From the NCBI GenBank assembly GCA_038533155.1, contig JBCAZH010000005.1, positions 1-64,000 on the forward strand: DNA of 64,000 bases, in the 5' to 3' direction. The notes beneath the pieces were generated by a model. That model worked only from the letters and a program-made list of their open reading frames with translations. It made no database searches and had not been told where the DNA came from. This DNA comes from CALBPI01 sp038533155 (lineage in GTDB: Bacteria; Pseudomonadota; Gammaproteobacteria; Steroidobacterales; Woeseiaceae). Position numbers and translations under genes: made by a program. This document shows, piece after piece, positions 44,826 to 53,115 of the stretch (positions within the stretch are counted from its first letter, which is position 1; each line of letters opens with the position of its first letter).

Positions 44826-46313
44826 TCAAGAGCGGCCGGGGTCACGACGCACCTCGAGCCGCTGCTCCTCAGACAGGTATTCGCTGACAAAGTCCGCTCG
44901 CGCGAGAAAACGTGCTCTTTGAATGTCCGAAACACCGGCAAGGCGCGACGCGCGTCGTAGCAATATGACAGCCTGCACAAGGTTCCCCGTCATAATGTTG
45001 TATTCGGCCATGTAGTAGTGCGCCTCGGCGATTTCTCCAGCATCGATCGCGGCGCGCGCGATTAGACGGACCTGCTCCGGTGTCGGTGGCACGGTGTTGA
45101 GCAAGTCCAGCAACAAGTCGTGTGCGGCTTCAGCTCGACCAGAATCGAGAAGAACGGTTGCATGGCGAATCGTCAGCGGCACATTGCGCGGGAACAGGCG
45201 CTGCGCACGCTCCAGCGTTTCCAGCGCACGGGGTAGATCGTCCGCCGCAACGAGCGCCTGGGCGAGGCCAATGTGATAGGCGATCACTTCTTGTTGGTCT
45301 TCGATCAAAGCCTCGAAGATGTCTCGTGCTTTTTCCGGCTCATCATCGGCGAGAGCCACAAGCGCACGACCATATTCACTGGCGTCGCTATCATCCTGGA
45401 AATACGCCAACGCCTGAACAGGGGACTCGCTATACAGTGCGTGCGTGCGCGCCTTCATCAACCCATAGCTGACACTCTCCTCGCGTTCCGCGGTTGGAGT
45501 GATCAGGCGAGCACGCGCTTTGGCTTCGGCCGTTCGTGAGCTCGACACAGGGTGGGTGCGCAGATACTCGAACTGATTCAAGCTCTGATTCAAGGAGCTG
45601 TTGGTTCTTCGGCCCATACGGGCAAAGAAGTCGGCCATGGCGTTGGCTTCGAAACCTGCCGCAGCCAGAGTCGATATGCCGATACGATCTGCCTCGTATT
45701 CGTAGCCGCGAGTGAAGTTGATCTGATTTTGAATGCTGACGGCTTGGGTGGTTGCCAATGCGCCTTCCAAGGCCTCGCCGCCAGCACCGGTGGCGGCACC
45801 GAGAGCAATTGCGCCCAGCAACGCGGCCATCGTCAGAATGCTCGCTCTGGAGTTGTCATGGATCGTTCTCGCGATATGTCGCTGGGTGACATGTGCAATC
45901 TCATGCGCAAGGACGCTGGCAAGTTCATCCTCTCCACGGGTGAGCTGAATCAGGCCGGTATGTACGCCGATGTAGCCGCCGGGTAGGGCGAAGGCGTTAA
46001 CGGAAGGGTCGGCAACCACGAAAAACTCGAAGCTGTAATCGCCGTTGTTAGCGTGGCCGACGAGCTCATTGCCGATCGCATTGATGTATTCGGTCAGCTC
46101 CGGATCATCGACCACTAGTTCTTGCTGGTAGAACATCCGCATCATTTGGCGACCAATGCGGGCTTCTTCGGTGCGCGGCAACAACGCGTCGGCTGGACTG
46201 CCGATGTTGGGAAGCTCGAAGTCTTGTGCCGTTGCTGTGGGCGCAGCCGAGCCCGCGATGACTACCATGGCGGTCGTCGCAACGATTGTGAGCAGTGTTC
46301 GTAAGACTCCCAT
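44826..46313 (-). CDS. bepA: BepA-like M48 metallopeptidase with TPR domain
   Basis: 495-residue periplasmic Zn protease. Signal peptide of about 1-30 (ATAQ), then the M48 domain with zinc motif HEIAHVTQRH (about 138), a third ligand Glu in the GYEYEADRIG stretch, then a C-terminal TPR superhelix (about 310-470). BepA family members degrade stalled LptD and assist outer-membrane protein assembly. The ATG at 46313 gives the signal peptide; an upstream extension was discarded. It neighbours mlaA, also an envelope gene. Confidence 0.9.
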   Translation of the reverse strand: MGVLRTLLTIVATTAMVVIAGSAAPTATAQDFELPNIGSPADALLPRTEEARIGRQMMRMFYQQELVVDDPELTEYINAIGNELVGHANNGDYSFEFFVVADPSVNAFALPGGYIGVHTGLIQLTRGEDELASVLAHEIAHVTQRHIARTIHDNSRASILTMAALLGAIALGAATGAGGEALEGALATTQAVSIQNQINFTRGYEYEADRIGISTLAAAGFEANAMADFFARMGRRTNSSLNQSLNQFEYLRTHPVSSSRTAEAKARARLITPTAEREESVSYGLMKARTHALYSESPVQALAYFQDDSDASEYGRALVALADDEPEKARDIFEALIEDQQEVIAYHIGLAQALVAADDLPRALETLERAQRLFPRNVPLTIRHATVLLDSGRAEAAHDLLLDLLNTVPPTPEQVRLIARAAIDAGEIAEAHYYMAEYNIMTGNLVQAVILLRRASRLAGVSDIQRARFLARADFVSEYLSEEQRLEVRRDPGRS

Positions 46314-46359
46314 CGCGTGTTCAGACCACCAAAAGTAGCCGGTGTTCCCCGCCGCTCTA

Positions 46360-46836
46360 TTAAGCTTTCGCCAGCGCTTTGGCGGTCTCAAGCACCGCTT
46401 CCGCGTGGCCTGCGACTTTGACCTTACGCCATTGTTCGCGAAGTTTCCCATCCGCGTCGATTAAAAAGGTGGATCGTTCGATGCCCATCACCTTCTTGCC
46501 ATACATGTTTTTCTCTTTGATGACGTCAAAATAGCTGCACAGCGCCTCGTCGCTATCGGAGATCAGCTCAAATGGCATGTCAAATTTCGCCTTGAACTTT
46601 TCGTGCGAGGCGAGTGAATCTCGCGAAACGCCGAAAATCAGGGTGTTAGCGCGTTTGAACCGGCCGTGCAGCGCCGCAAAGTCCTTGCTTTCGTTGGTGC
46701 AACCCGGGGTGTTGTCTTTCGGATAGAAGTAAATCACCACCTGTTTGCCGCGTAGCGATTTGAGGTGGACCTCGGTGTCGCTGGTTGCAGCTGCCTTGAA
46801 GTCTTTGATGACGCGGTTCAGGGAGGGTCCGGACAT
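46360..46836 (-). CDS. bcp: Bcp-type thiol peroxidase (peroxiredoxin)
   Basis: 158-residue peroxiredoxin that reduces peroxides. The peroxidatic Cys is in KDNTPGCTNESKDF (about 42). In E. coli Bcp the resolving Cys lies five residues later (CTVQAC); here that position is Lys, so a one-Cys mechanism, or resolution by the Cys in EALCSYFDV, is implied. Sits between bepA and gcvR as in other gammaproteobacteria. Confidence 0.92.
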   Translation of the reverse strand: MSGPSLNRVIKDFKAAATSDTEVHLKSLRGKQVVIYFYPKDNTPGCTNESKDFAALHGRFKRANTLIFGVSRDSLASHEKFKAKFDMPFELISDSDEALCSYFDVIKEKNMYGKKVMGIERSTFLIDADGKLREQWRKVKVAGHAEAVLETAKALAKA

Positions 46837-46845
46837 TAGTCGCTC

Positions 46846-47376
46846 CTATACTTTAATGGGTTCCAGGATTCCGTCGATGTTCATGTGGTCGCAGAACTGC
46901 ATGAACTCCTCGCGAAGCGGTGCGATCGACGTATCGGCAGGGACATGGACAGTTGCCTGGACGCTGAACATGGGTGCGCCAGTGTGGGCAGCCGGGTAAC
47001 TTCGGGTGTTCAGCTCACCGATATCAACCTTTCTTGAGCTGAAGAAACCTGACACGTTGTAGACGATGCCTTCTTGATCGAGACAGACGATGTCCACCGC
47101 GTACGGGATCATTGGCGTTGCGTCCGATTTTTTCGACGTCTTGCGCAGGGTGATCGCTAGCTCGGCGCTCTCCCCAAATTGTGCCAACGCGGACTCAAGT
47201 TTGCCGATCGTGTGCCAGTGGCCCGACACCAACAGCAGCATCGCGAACTCGCTGCCGAGGCTCACCATACGACTTTCCAGGATGCTGCCCTCGTTCTTGA
47301 GAACCACCTGGGACAGATCATGGACGACGCCCGTGCGGTCAGCACCAACGGCGGAAATAACGATAAGTTGTGACAT
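46846..47376 (-). CDS. gcvR: Glycine cleavage system transcriptional repressor GcvR
   Basis: 176-residue regulator with two ACT domains (about 1-85 and 92-172), starting QLIVISAVGADRTGVVHDLS and with IVCLDQEGIVYNVSGFFSSR opening the second. In E. coli GcvR binds GcvA and glycine. The ATG at 47376 is preferred over upstream frame extension. Located 9 bases upstream of bcp and divergent from dapA, the conserved bcp-gcvR-dapA order. Confidence 0.9.
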   Translation of the reverse strand: MSQLIVISAVGADRTGVVHDLSQVVLKNEGSILESRMVSLGSEFAMLLLVSGHWHTIGKLESALAQFGESAELAITLRKTSKKSDATPMIPYAVDIVCLDQEGIVYNVSGFFSSRKVDIGELNTRSYPAAHTGAPMFSVQATVHVPADTSIAPLREEFMQFCDHMNIDGILEPIKV

Positions 47377-47496
47377 AAAACCAGCGCAGCGAAGTCGCGG
47401 CCCTATCCGGGAAACCCTTGATTGTACGCGCAATCCCGCTTGCCGCGAAGTCATACGTACGATTAAACTCCCGCCCTTGAATTTTCGGAGCCCCGC

Positions 47497-48372
47497 ATGT
47501 TTTCTGGCAGTCTCGTCGCACTCATCACGCCATTCAGCGATGGCGGGGCGGTCGACTATTCGACGCTCAAGCGACTGATCGATTGGCATGCGAGCGCCGG
47601 GACCGACGGTTTGGTCATCGGCGGGACCACCGGCGAGTCCGCCACGCTGACGCGCGACGAGCACGCGGAGCTCGTTCGTCGCAGCGTCGAGATGAATGCC
47701 GGGCGGATGCAGATACTCGCGGGCACGGGTTCGAACTCTACGGATCAATCGGTCGATTTATCTCGCGCAACGGATATCGACGGAATCGACGGGTTTCTGC
47801 TGGTCGTGCCTTACTACAACAAGCCGCCGCAGCGCGGGTTGATAGCACACTTCACGGCCATTGCGGATGCGGTGAGCAAGCCCATCATGCTCTACAACGT
47901 ACCGGGTAGAACGGTCGGGGATATGTTGCCGGAGACGGTTGCGGTGCTCGCGGAACACCCGCGAATTGTTTCGATCAAAGATGCGACGGGGGACCTCGAT
48001 CGGTTGGCGGCTCAGCAGTCTGTGTGCCCGGATGACTTCACGTTTTTCTCCGGGGATGATTTTACGAGTTGCGAGTTTATGTTGCGTGGCGGCCATGGTG
48101 TTGTCTCTGTAACCGGCAACGTCGCACCGGCCTTGATGAGCAAGATGTGCCGGCATGCACTGCACGGCAAAAAGAAAAAGGCCAAGTTGATCGATGCAAG
48201 GCTTGCGGCATTGAACGAAGCGATGTTCGTCGAGTCGAACCCGATACCTGTGAAGTGGGCGTTGCACCAACTGGGCTATGGAGATGGATCCATTCGATCT
48301 CCGTTGGTTACGTTGGATGCGGTGCATCACGACCAGGTCGTCACAGCTATGAAGAATGCGGATCTAATATGA
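47497..48372 (+). CDS. dapA: 4-hydroxy-tetrahydrodipicolinate synthase
   Basis: Class I aldolase condensing aspartate semialdehyde and pyruvate in lysine/diaminopimelate synthesis. It is 291 residues (E. coli 292). It has GGTTGESATLT, Tyr133 in YNVPGRT and the Schiff-base Lys161 in IKDATGD. ATG at 47497. Its stop overlaps the ATG of the small lipoprotein by four bases, as bamC overlaps or abuts dapA in other gammaproteobacteria. Confidence 0.96.
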   Translation: MFSGSLVALITPFSDGGAVDYSTLKRLIDWHASAGTDGLVIGGTTGESATLTRDEHAELVRRSVEMNAGRMQILAGTGSNSTDQSVDLSRATDIDGIDGFLLVVPYYNKPPQRGLIAHFTAIADAVSKPIMLYNVPGRTVGDMLPETVAVLAEHPRIVSIKDATGDLDRLAAQQSVCPDDFTFFSGDDFTSCEFMLRGGHGVVSVTGNVAPALMSKMCRHALHGKKKKAKLIDARLAALNEAMFVESNPIPVKWALHQLGYGDGSIRSPLVTLDAVHHDQVVTAMKNADLI

Positions 48373-48605
48373 GAACTATAGTGTTGGCGGCGCTGACCGC
48401 GTTAGCGACGGGTTGCGCGGGTGTGACTGAGTGCGAGAATCGGACTGACTATCAAGGCGTCGAGCAAACGCCACCGATCCGTATTCCGGACGCTCTGGAA
48501 GACTTGCCGTCAGAGTCGCGGCTGGAGATCCCGACGGCTGCAACGCCGCCCGATGTGAGCGGTGAGTGCTTGGAAAAGCCGCCGAGGTATGAAACCGGCG
48601 AATAG
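48369..48605 (+). CDS. Tiny lipoprotein in the bamC position
   Basis: A 78-residue protein with a signal sequence (MRTIVLAALTALATGC, Cys16) and only about 62 residues after the Cys. It follows dapA with an ATGA overlap, where E. coli has bamC. The remainder DYQGVEQTPPIRIPDALEDL and RLEIPTA resembles in pattern the flexible N-terminal stretch of BamC (Tyr, PL, P...LP, IP), but both BamC globular domains are absent. Two further Cys (22, 67) are present. It may be a reduced BamC or an unrelated lipoprotein; I call it hypothetical. Confidence 0.6.
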   Translation: MRTIVLAALTALATGCAGVTECENRTDYQGVEQTPPIRIPDALEDLPSESRLEIPTAATPPDVSGECLEKPPRYETGE

Positions 48606-48640
48606 CCCTGTAGCATTCGCCTCCCGCCAACGAACATCCA

Positions 48641-48845
48641 GTGCTCGCCTGGACGAATCGGCAGGATTGCCGATCTGGACGCACGGCTCGTAGAGACGGG
48701 CGCCCGCAGGGCGAGTGTACGAGTGTTGCCATACCGGGGGTTCGAGCCGAGCCCGGCGCAGCCGGCGCGAGACCGAGGAGACGCAAAGCGTCGACTCAAT
48801 CCCCCCAGGACGCTGGTTGAACGTCCGGGGTGGGAACAAAAATTC
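48641..48845 (+). repeat. Degenerate tRNA-Ser-derived repeat unit A
   Basis: GTGCTCGCCTGGA (48641-48653) matches the 5' half of the tRNA-Ser anticodon arm exactly, then 57 bases of unrelated sequence with a strong hairpin (ATCGGCA-GGAT-TGCCGAT), then GCGAGTGTACG (48711 on) resumes the tRNA. Variable arm is diverged; from 48733 to 48845 it is identical to the same part of unit B (48906-49018), offset 173 bases. The D arm and acceptor 5' strand are not recognisable. Confidence 0.7.
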
Positions 48846-49018
48846 GGAGAGGTGGCTGAGTGGTTTAAGGTGCTCGCCTGGAAAGCGAGTGTACGGTGAT
48901 ACCGTACCGGGGGTTCGAGCCGAGCCCGGCGCAGCCGGCGCGAGACCGAGGAGACGCAAAGCGTCGACTCAATCCCCCCAGGACGCTGGTTGAACGTCCG
49001 GGGTGGGAACAAAAATTC
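48846..49018 (+). repeat. Broken tRNA-Ser(GGA) copy, repeat unit B (173 bp)
   Basis: Identical to the intact tRNA for the first 73 bases (acceptor 5' strand, D, anticodon and variable arms, 5' T stem, through TTCGA), then 53 bases inserted in the T loop (48919-48971) before ATCCCCCC resumes. The 3' acceptor strand is missing: AGGACGCTGG follows in place of CTCTCCGCCA. The insert folds as CCGGC-GCA-GCCGG and GACGC-AAA-GCGTC. It cannot form a normal tRNA. Confidence 0.8.
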
Positions 49019-49109
<91 letters not shown>

Positions 49110-49114
49110 CACTA

Positions 49115-49136
49115 CAAAAGCCCCGATTGGGGCTTT
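49115..49136 (+). terminator. Intrinsic terminator after tRNA-Ser
   Basis: AAAAGCCCC-GATT-GGGGCTTTTT: perfect stem GCCCC/GGGGC extended by A-T pairs, ending in a T run, six bases after the tRNA CCA. A typical rho-independent tRNA terminator. Confidence 0.9.
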
Positions 49137-49152
49137 TTCGTTAGCGAGCAAA

Positions 49153-49449
49153 ATGAATCTTTCAAGTTGCCAAATGTGGAGTTTCTGGACTTTGTTTCTC
49201 GTCTTTGTAGTTTGGATCGGTAGCGCGATGTACGCTGCCGCCAAGGACTCGCCGTCAACGTATCAAGAATGGCAGAAACGGTATTTTTGGTTTGTTAACG
49301 CCGGTTCGCGTGCGCACGAGGGAGCTGAAGACAGACCGCAGTACGCGGCATTTGAGCAAACTTATCGAGGCTTCCAAAGGTTTCGCGAACCGTTTGTGAT
49401 CGTGAGGATTTCTCTGACTCTGGTGTTTGTTGTCTGCACATTCGGTTAG
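49153..49449 (+). CDS. Hypothetical small two-helix membrane protein
   Basis: 98 residues: hydrophobic helix at about 9-28 (FWTLFLVFVVWIGSAMYAA), a polar middle with YQEWQKRYFW and RAHEGAEDRPQY, and a second helix at about 80-98. I do not recognise it. The DNA is visibly lower in GC than its neighbours, and it begins directly after a tRNA terminator, so recent acquisition is possible. The ATG at 49153 has GCGAGCAAA upstream, a weak ribosome site. It may not be a real gene. Confidence 0.4.
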   Translation: MNLSSCQMWSFWTLFLVFVVWIGSAMYAAAKDSPSTYQEWQKRYFWFVNAGSRAHEGAEDRPQYAAFEQTYRGFQRFREPFVIVRISLTLVFVVCTFG

Positions 49450-49592
49450 TCAGGTTGGCCGTGTTTTTCCTGCGCACCAACGAAGCCATGCACAACTGTT
49501 AGTTTGACTGGCGCTCACGCTGTTGGATCGAGTCCGCATCCGCAAAGCTGTACCATCACAAGGCGCTCCATAAGCTACTTGTAGGGACCTCT

Positions 49593-51233
49593 ATGCTTCG
49601 TCTTCTTGTTGCATTGCTCGCCAGCTCTTTCTTGACGCAAACGTCTGCCGCATCCACTCACACCGATCTCGTTGATCTCTTTGAACAATGGCGGGCATTC
49701 GAAACGCCTCCATTGCTCAACGGCGCCCCGGACTACACTGCGGCGCAATTCGAGCGGCGAGAGCCCGCGTATCGCCAGCTACGAGAACGACTGGATGCCA
49801 TAGAAATCGACGATTGGCCGGTCGATGCGCAAGTTGATTGGCATTTGGTTCGCGCCGAAATGAACGGCTACGAATTCAATCGTCGAGTCCTGCAACCGTG
49901 GGCGCGTGACCCTGCCTACTACAACACGATATGGACGTATCGGAGCGATGTGCCTGCGCACGAGGGACCGACTCACCACGCCGTCGTTGAGCTGTGGCAA
50001 TACGACTTCCCTTTGTCGCAAGCCGATGCTGTGCGGCTGACCCGCGACCTGTCGGTGATCCCGCCGTTGTTCGAACAAGCCAGACGCAATCTAACCGGCA
50101 ATGCGCGCGATCTTTGGGTGACGGGTATTCGCGATGTGAAATCCGACATCGTTGATCTCGACAGGATCAAAGGCAGTATTGGTTCCGGTGAGTTTCCGGA
50201 ATTGGAGCAAACGATCGAGCGGGCACGCGCGGCTGCGGTCGAGCTCGTCGCGTGGCTCGAGGAACAAGCCCCGCACAAAACCGGCCCGTCGGGGATCGGT
50301 AAGGACAACTACACGTGGTATCAACAAAACGTGCATCTTGTGCCGATGACTTGGGAGGATGAAGTTCGTCTGCTCGAGCGTGAGCTGGATCGGGCGTGGT
50401 CATCGTTGAAGCTTGAGGAGCAACGCAATCGCACCGTGCCGGAACTCAAACCGGCGACCAACGCCGCAGAGTATCAAGCGCGGGGTCTCGAGGCGGTCGA
50501 GCGGATCATGCGCTTTGTCGATGAGAAGAAGATTGTCACCGTCACCGACTACATGCAGCCAGCCTTGTTGGCGCACCTCGGCGTGTATATTCCGCAGGAG
50601 ACACGGAATTTCTTCTGGATCACCGCGCATCTCGATCCGGCGCCGCTGTATACCCACTTCTACCATTGGTGGGAGCTCGCTCGGATGGATACCGAACCGC
50701 ATCCGAGCCCGATTCGACAGGGTGCGTTGCTCTACAACATCTTCGATAGCCGGAATGAGGGAACGGCGACGGGGGTGGAAGAGATGTTCATGCATGCAGG
50801 ACTCTATGAGGACAGTCCACGCTCGCGGGAACTCGTGTGGATCTTGTTGGCGCAACGTGCGGCCCGTGGCCTCGGTTCGCTGTATGCTCATGCCAACGAA
50901 ATGACGATGGAAGAGGCCGGGACCGTCCACATGGAGTGGACACCACGTGGTTGGATGAAGACGGAAGAGGAGTTGCTGATCTTCGAGCAACATCTGTATC
51001 TGCGCCAGCCGGGATACGGCACAAGCTACGTGACGGGTAAGTACTTGCTCGAGCGCACCTTGGCGGACTACATGAAAATGCGTGAGTCTGACGGCGATAG
51101 CTTTGAGATCGCTGAGTTCTTCGATGCGTTGAATCGTGTGGATAGTATTCCGATTTCGCTTGCGCGATGGGAGATGACCGGCCAGTTCGATTTTGATCCT
51201 GGCAGTGGCGCGCGACCGTCTCGCTGGCAGTGA
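49593..51233 (+). CDS. DUF885-like secreted protein
   Basis: 546 residues with a signal peptide (about 1-20, TSAAS). Overall pattern and the stretch NEGTATGVEEMFMHAGL (about 390) follow DUF885 proteins, a putative zinc-peptidase-like helical family. The usual HExxGH-type metal site of active members is not seen before it, so this copy may be catalytically altered. Large and well conserved in style; no operon partner upstream, and a CNBD-reductase gene follows 50 bases later. Confidence 0.75.
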   Translation: MLRLLVALLASSFLTQTSAASTHTDLVDLFEQWRAFETPPLLNGAPDYTAAQFERREPAYRQLRERLDAIEIDDWPVDAQVDWHLVRAEMNGYEFNRRVLQPWARDPAYYNTIWTYRSDVPAHEGPTHHAVVELWQYDFPLSQADAVRLTRDLSVIPPLFEQARRNLTGNARDLWVTGIRDVKSDIVDLDRIKGSIGSGEFPELEQTIERARAAAVELVAWLEEQAPHKTGPSGIGKDNYTWYQQNVHLVPMTWEDEVRLLERELDRAWSSLKLEEQRNRTVPELKPATNAAEYQARGLEAVERIMRFVDEKKIVTVTDYMQPALLAHLGVYIPQETRNFFWITAHLDPAPLYTHFYHWWELARMDTEPHPSPIRQGALLYNIFDSRNEGTATGVEEMFMHAGLYEDSPRSRELVWILLAQRAARGLGSLYAHANEMTMEEAGTVHMEWTPRGWMKTEEELLIFEQHLYLRQPGYGTSYVTGKYLLERTLADYMKMRESDGDSFEIAEFFDALNRVDSIPISLARWEMTGQFDFDPGSGARPSRWQ

Positions 51234-51283
51234 CGGGTGTTACGTCAGGAAGTTCGCGGTTCTTTTAGCAGGGAGTGATCAGT

Positions 51284-52900
51284 ATGGAGTCGATGGCCCG
51301 TGATCTTAGGGAGATGCGCAGGACGCCGTTGCAAGCGTCGCACGTGGAAGCGTTGCGCGCAGTCGCGACTGAGCGAGATTACGCGGAAGGGGAGATCGTT
51401 GTTCGCGCTGGAGAACCTGCCGACAAGTTCATCTATGTGCTTGAGGGCGAGATCATTGTGTTGCACGCGATTACCGGCGAACGGCATCTCGAAGCCTCGT
51501 TGGGGCCAACACAGTTTGCCGGAGAGATTAGTTTGCTGGCTGGTTCGGCCAACACAATGTCATTAAAGGCTTGCGCACCGACCCGAGCTTTGGTGGTGGA
51601 GCGGAACGACTTACTTGATCTGATGTCGCGCATCCCCGAGATGAGTGACATCATCATTACCGTGCTTGCCGCGCGACGTCGACGCCAGTTGGATGACAAC
51701 GACAGCAACCTGACACTGCTTGGTGCGGACCAAGACCGGCAGATTCGCCAGGTCGAAGCGTTCGCTACCCGCAACCGCTTGCCGTTTCGTCGCGTCGAAC
51801 TCGGCACGCCCGAGGCGGAGGTTCTCGCGCAAAGTTGCGACATCGATAGCGGTAAACCTGCTGTCGTATTTGGTAGCAATCAAGTCATCGACGCGCCGAC
51901 GCCGCGCAAGGTCGCAAGCTTCCTCGGGCTCGATCTCTCTGTCGATTGCGGAGAAGTGGTTGATGTCTTGGTCGTGGGTGGCGGTCCGTCTGGTGTCGCG
52001 GCAGGGGTCTACTGCGGCGCCGAGGGACTGAGTGCGATCGTTGTCGAATCGCTCGCAGTCGGCGGCCAAGCCGGCACGTCATCACGTATCGAGAACTACA
52101 TGGGTTTTCCGACAGGGATTTCCGGCGCCGATCTCGTATGGCGGGGCGAAGTTCAAGCCATGAAATTCGGGACTCGATTTTTGGTGCCTACCCGCGTTGA
52201 ATCCCTGGCGAGAGCGGATGGGCATTTTGTTGCTTCAATGGATGATGGGCGCAAGGTGCGCTCGAAAGCGGTCATCATCGCGACCGGCGTTCAGTACCGC
52301 CGCTTGCCTCTGGAGCGTCTCGAGGAGTTCGAAGGGGCGGGGATCTACTACGCTGCGACGGAGTCTGAGGCGCGTTACTGTCGTGGCAGTGAGGTGGTTG
52401 TGATCGGCGGCGGTAATTCCGCTGGGCAGGCAGCGATGTATTTGAGTCGCAGCGCCAAACATGTGCACGTGTTGATTCGAGGTACGTCACTCGCAAGCTC
52501 GATGTCGGAGTATTTGTCGAGCCGTTTGTACGCGGACCCGAAGATCACGGTGCACTTCCAGACCCAAGTGACTGCGTTGCACGGTTCCGAGGTCCTTGAG
52601 TCGGTGACCTGGCACGACAAGGCGAGCGCAGAAGATACGACGATCGAGTGCACTTCGGTATTCGTAATGGTTGGTGCTGCTCCAAACACCGCTTGGCTAA
52701 GTGATCTTGCAGAACTGGATGATCGTGGTTTTGTGCTCACGGGTGATGCTGTTGACGTGCAGGATGCGTATGCGACCTCATGTCCTGGGCTGTTCGCCGT
52801 GGGTGACGTTCGAGCGACGTCGGTCAAACGTGTCGCATCATCTGTAGGAGAGGGATCGGTTGTTGTGTCGCAGGTGTGGAACTACATCAACAGTGAATAG
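51284..52900 (+). CDS. Cyclic-nucleotide-binding / glutaredoxin-like / thioredoxin-reductase fusion lacking CxxC
   Basis: 538 residues in three parts. About 15-130: cNMP-binding beta-roll (GEIVVRAGEPADKFIYVLEGE, then FAGEISLLAG). About 145-215: glutaredoxin-like alpha/beta unit without a redox Cys pair (KPAVVFGSNQVIDAPT). About 222-535: thioredoxin-reductase-like flavoprotein with FAD motif GGGPSGVAAG, NAD(P)H motif VIGGGNSAGQAA and C-terminal GLFAVGDVRA. Where thioredoxin reductases have CATC, it reads YYAATESEAR, so no CxxC. The ATG at 51284 has AGGGAG at the right spacing; GTG 51275 was rejected. Substrate unknown. Confidence 0.85.
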   Translation: MESMARDLREMRRTPLQASHVEALRAVATERDYAEGEIVVRAGEPADKFIYVLEGEIIVLHAITGERHLEASLGPTQFAGEISLLAGSANTMSLKACAPTRALVVERNDLLDLMSRIPEMSDIIITVLAARRRRQLDDNDSNLTLLGADQDRQIRQVEAFATRNRLPFRRVELGTPEAEVLAQSCDIDSGKPAVVFGSNQVIDAPTPRKVASFLGLDLSVDCGEVVDVLVVGGGPSGVAAGVYCGAEGLSAIVVESLAVGGQAGTSSRIENYMGFPTGISGADLVWRGEVQAMKFGTRFLVPTRVESLARADGHFVASMDDGRKVRSKAVIIATGVQYRRLPLERLEEFEGAGIYYAATESEARYCRGSEVVVIGGGNSAGQAAMYLSRSAKHVHVLIRGTSLASSMSEYLSSRLYADPKITVHFQTQVTALHGSEVLESVTWHDKASAEDTTIECTSVFVMVGAAPNTAWLSDLAELDDRGFVLTGDAVDVQDAYATSCPGLFAVGDVRATSVKRVASSVGEGSVVVSQVWNYINSE

Positions 52901-52977
52901 TCCTGCGCCCAAAATGCTCTCTCGCTTGCCGTAGCAACTGCCGGGAAAGACCTCAGTGTCTACTGTCACACGCGATC

Positions 52978-53115
52978 CTTGGCGGCGACGACCGTAAGGA
53001 CTTCGACGGCATTGTTTACGACGCCGCTGTGTTGCGAGAAGACATTCACGCACACGTTGCGGCTGAGAAAGAGGCCCGTGGTCTACCTCCGGGCTATATG
53101 CCAATACAGAATTAG
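52978..53115 (+). pseudogene. 3' remnant of a gene
   Basis: An open stretch with coding-like codon use, starting without a start codon, reads LGGDDRKDFDGIVYDAAV and then an acidic/basic helix ending GLPPGYMPIQN before TAG. The frame is open back to a stop at 52894, but the sequence before about 52972 looks non-coding in this frame. No start codon or ribosome site is visible, so it is probably the tail of a decayed gene. Family not recognised. Its end abuts convergent pilA. Confidence 0.35.

Noticed and set aside
46314..46451. Extension of bepA into bcp
   Set aside because: Would hide the signal peptide; reading bcp sequence in a wrong frame.
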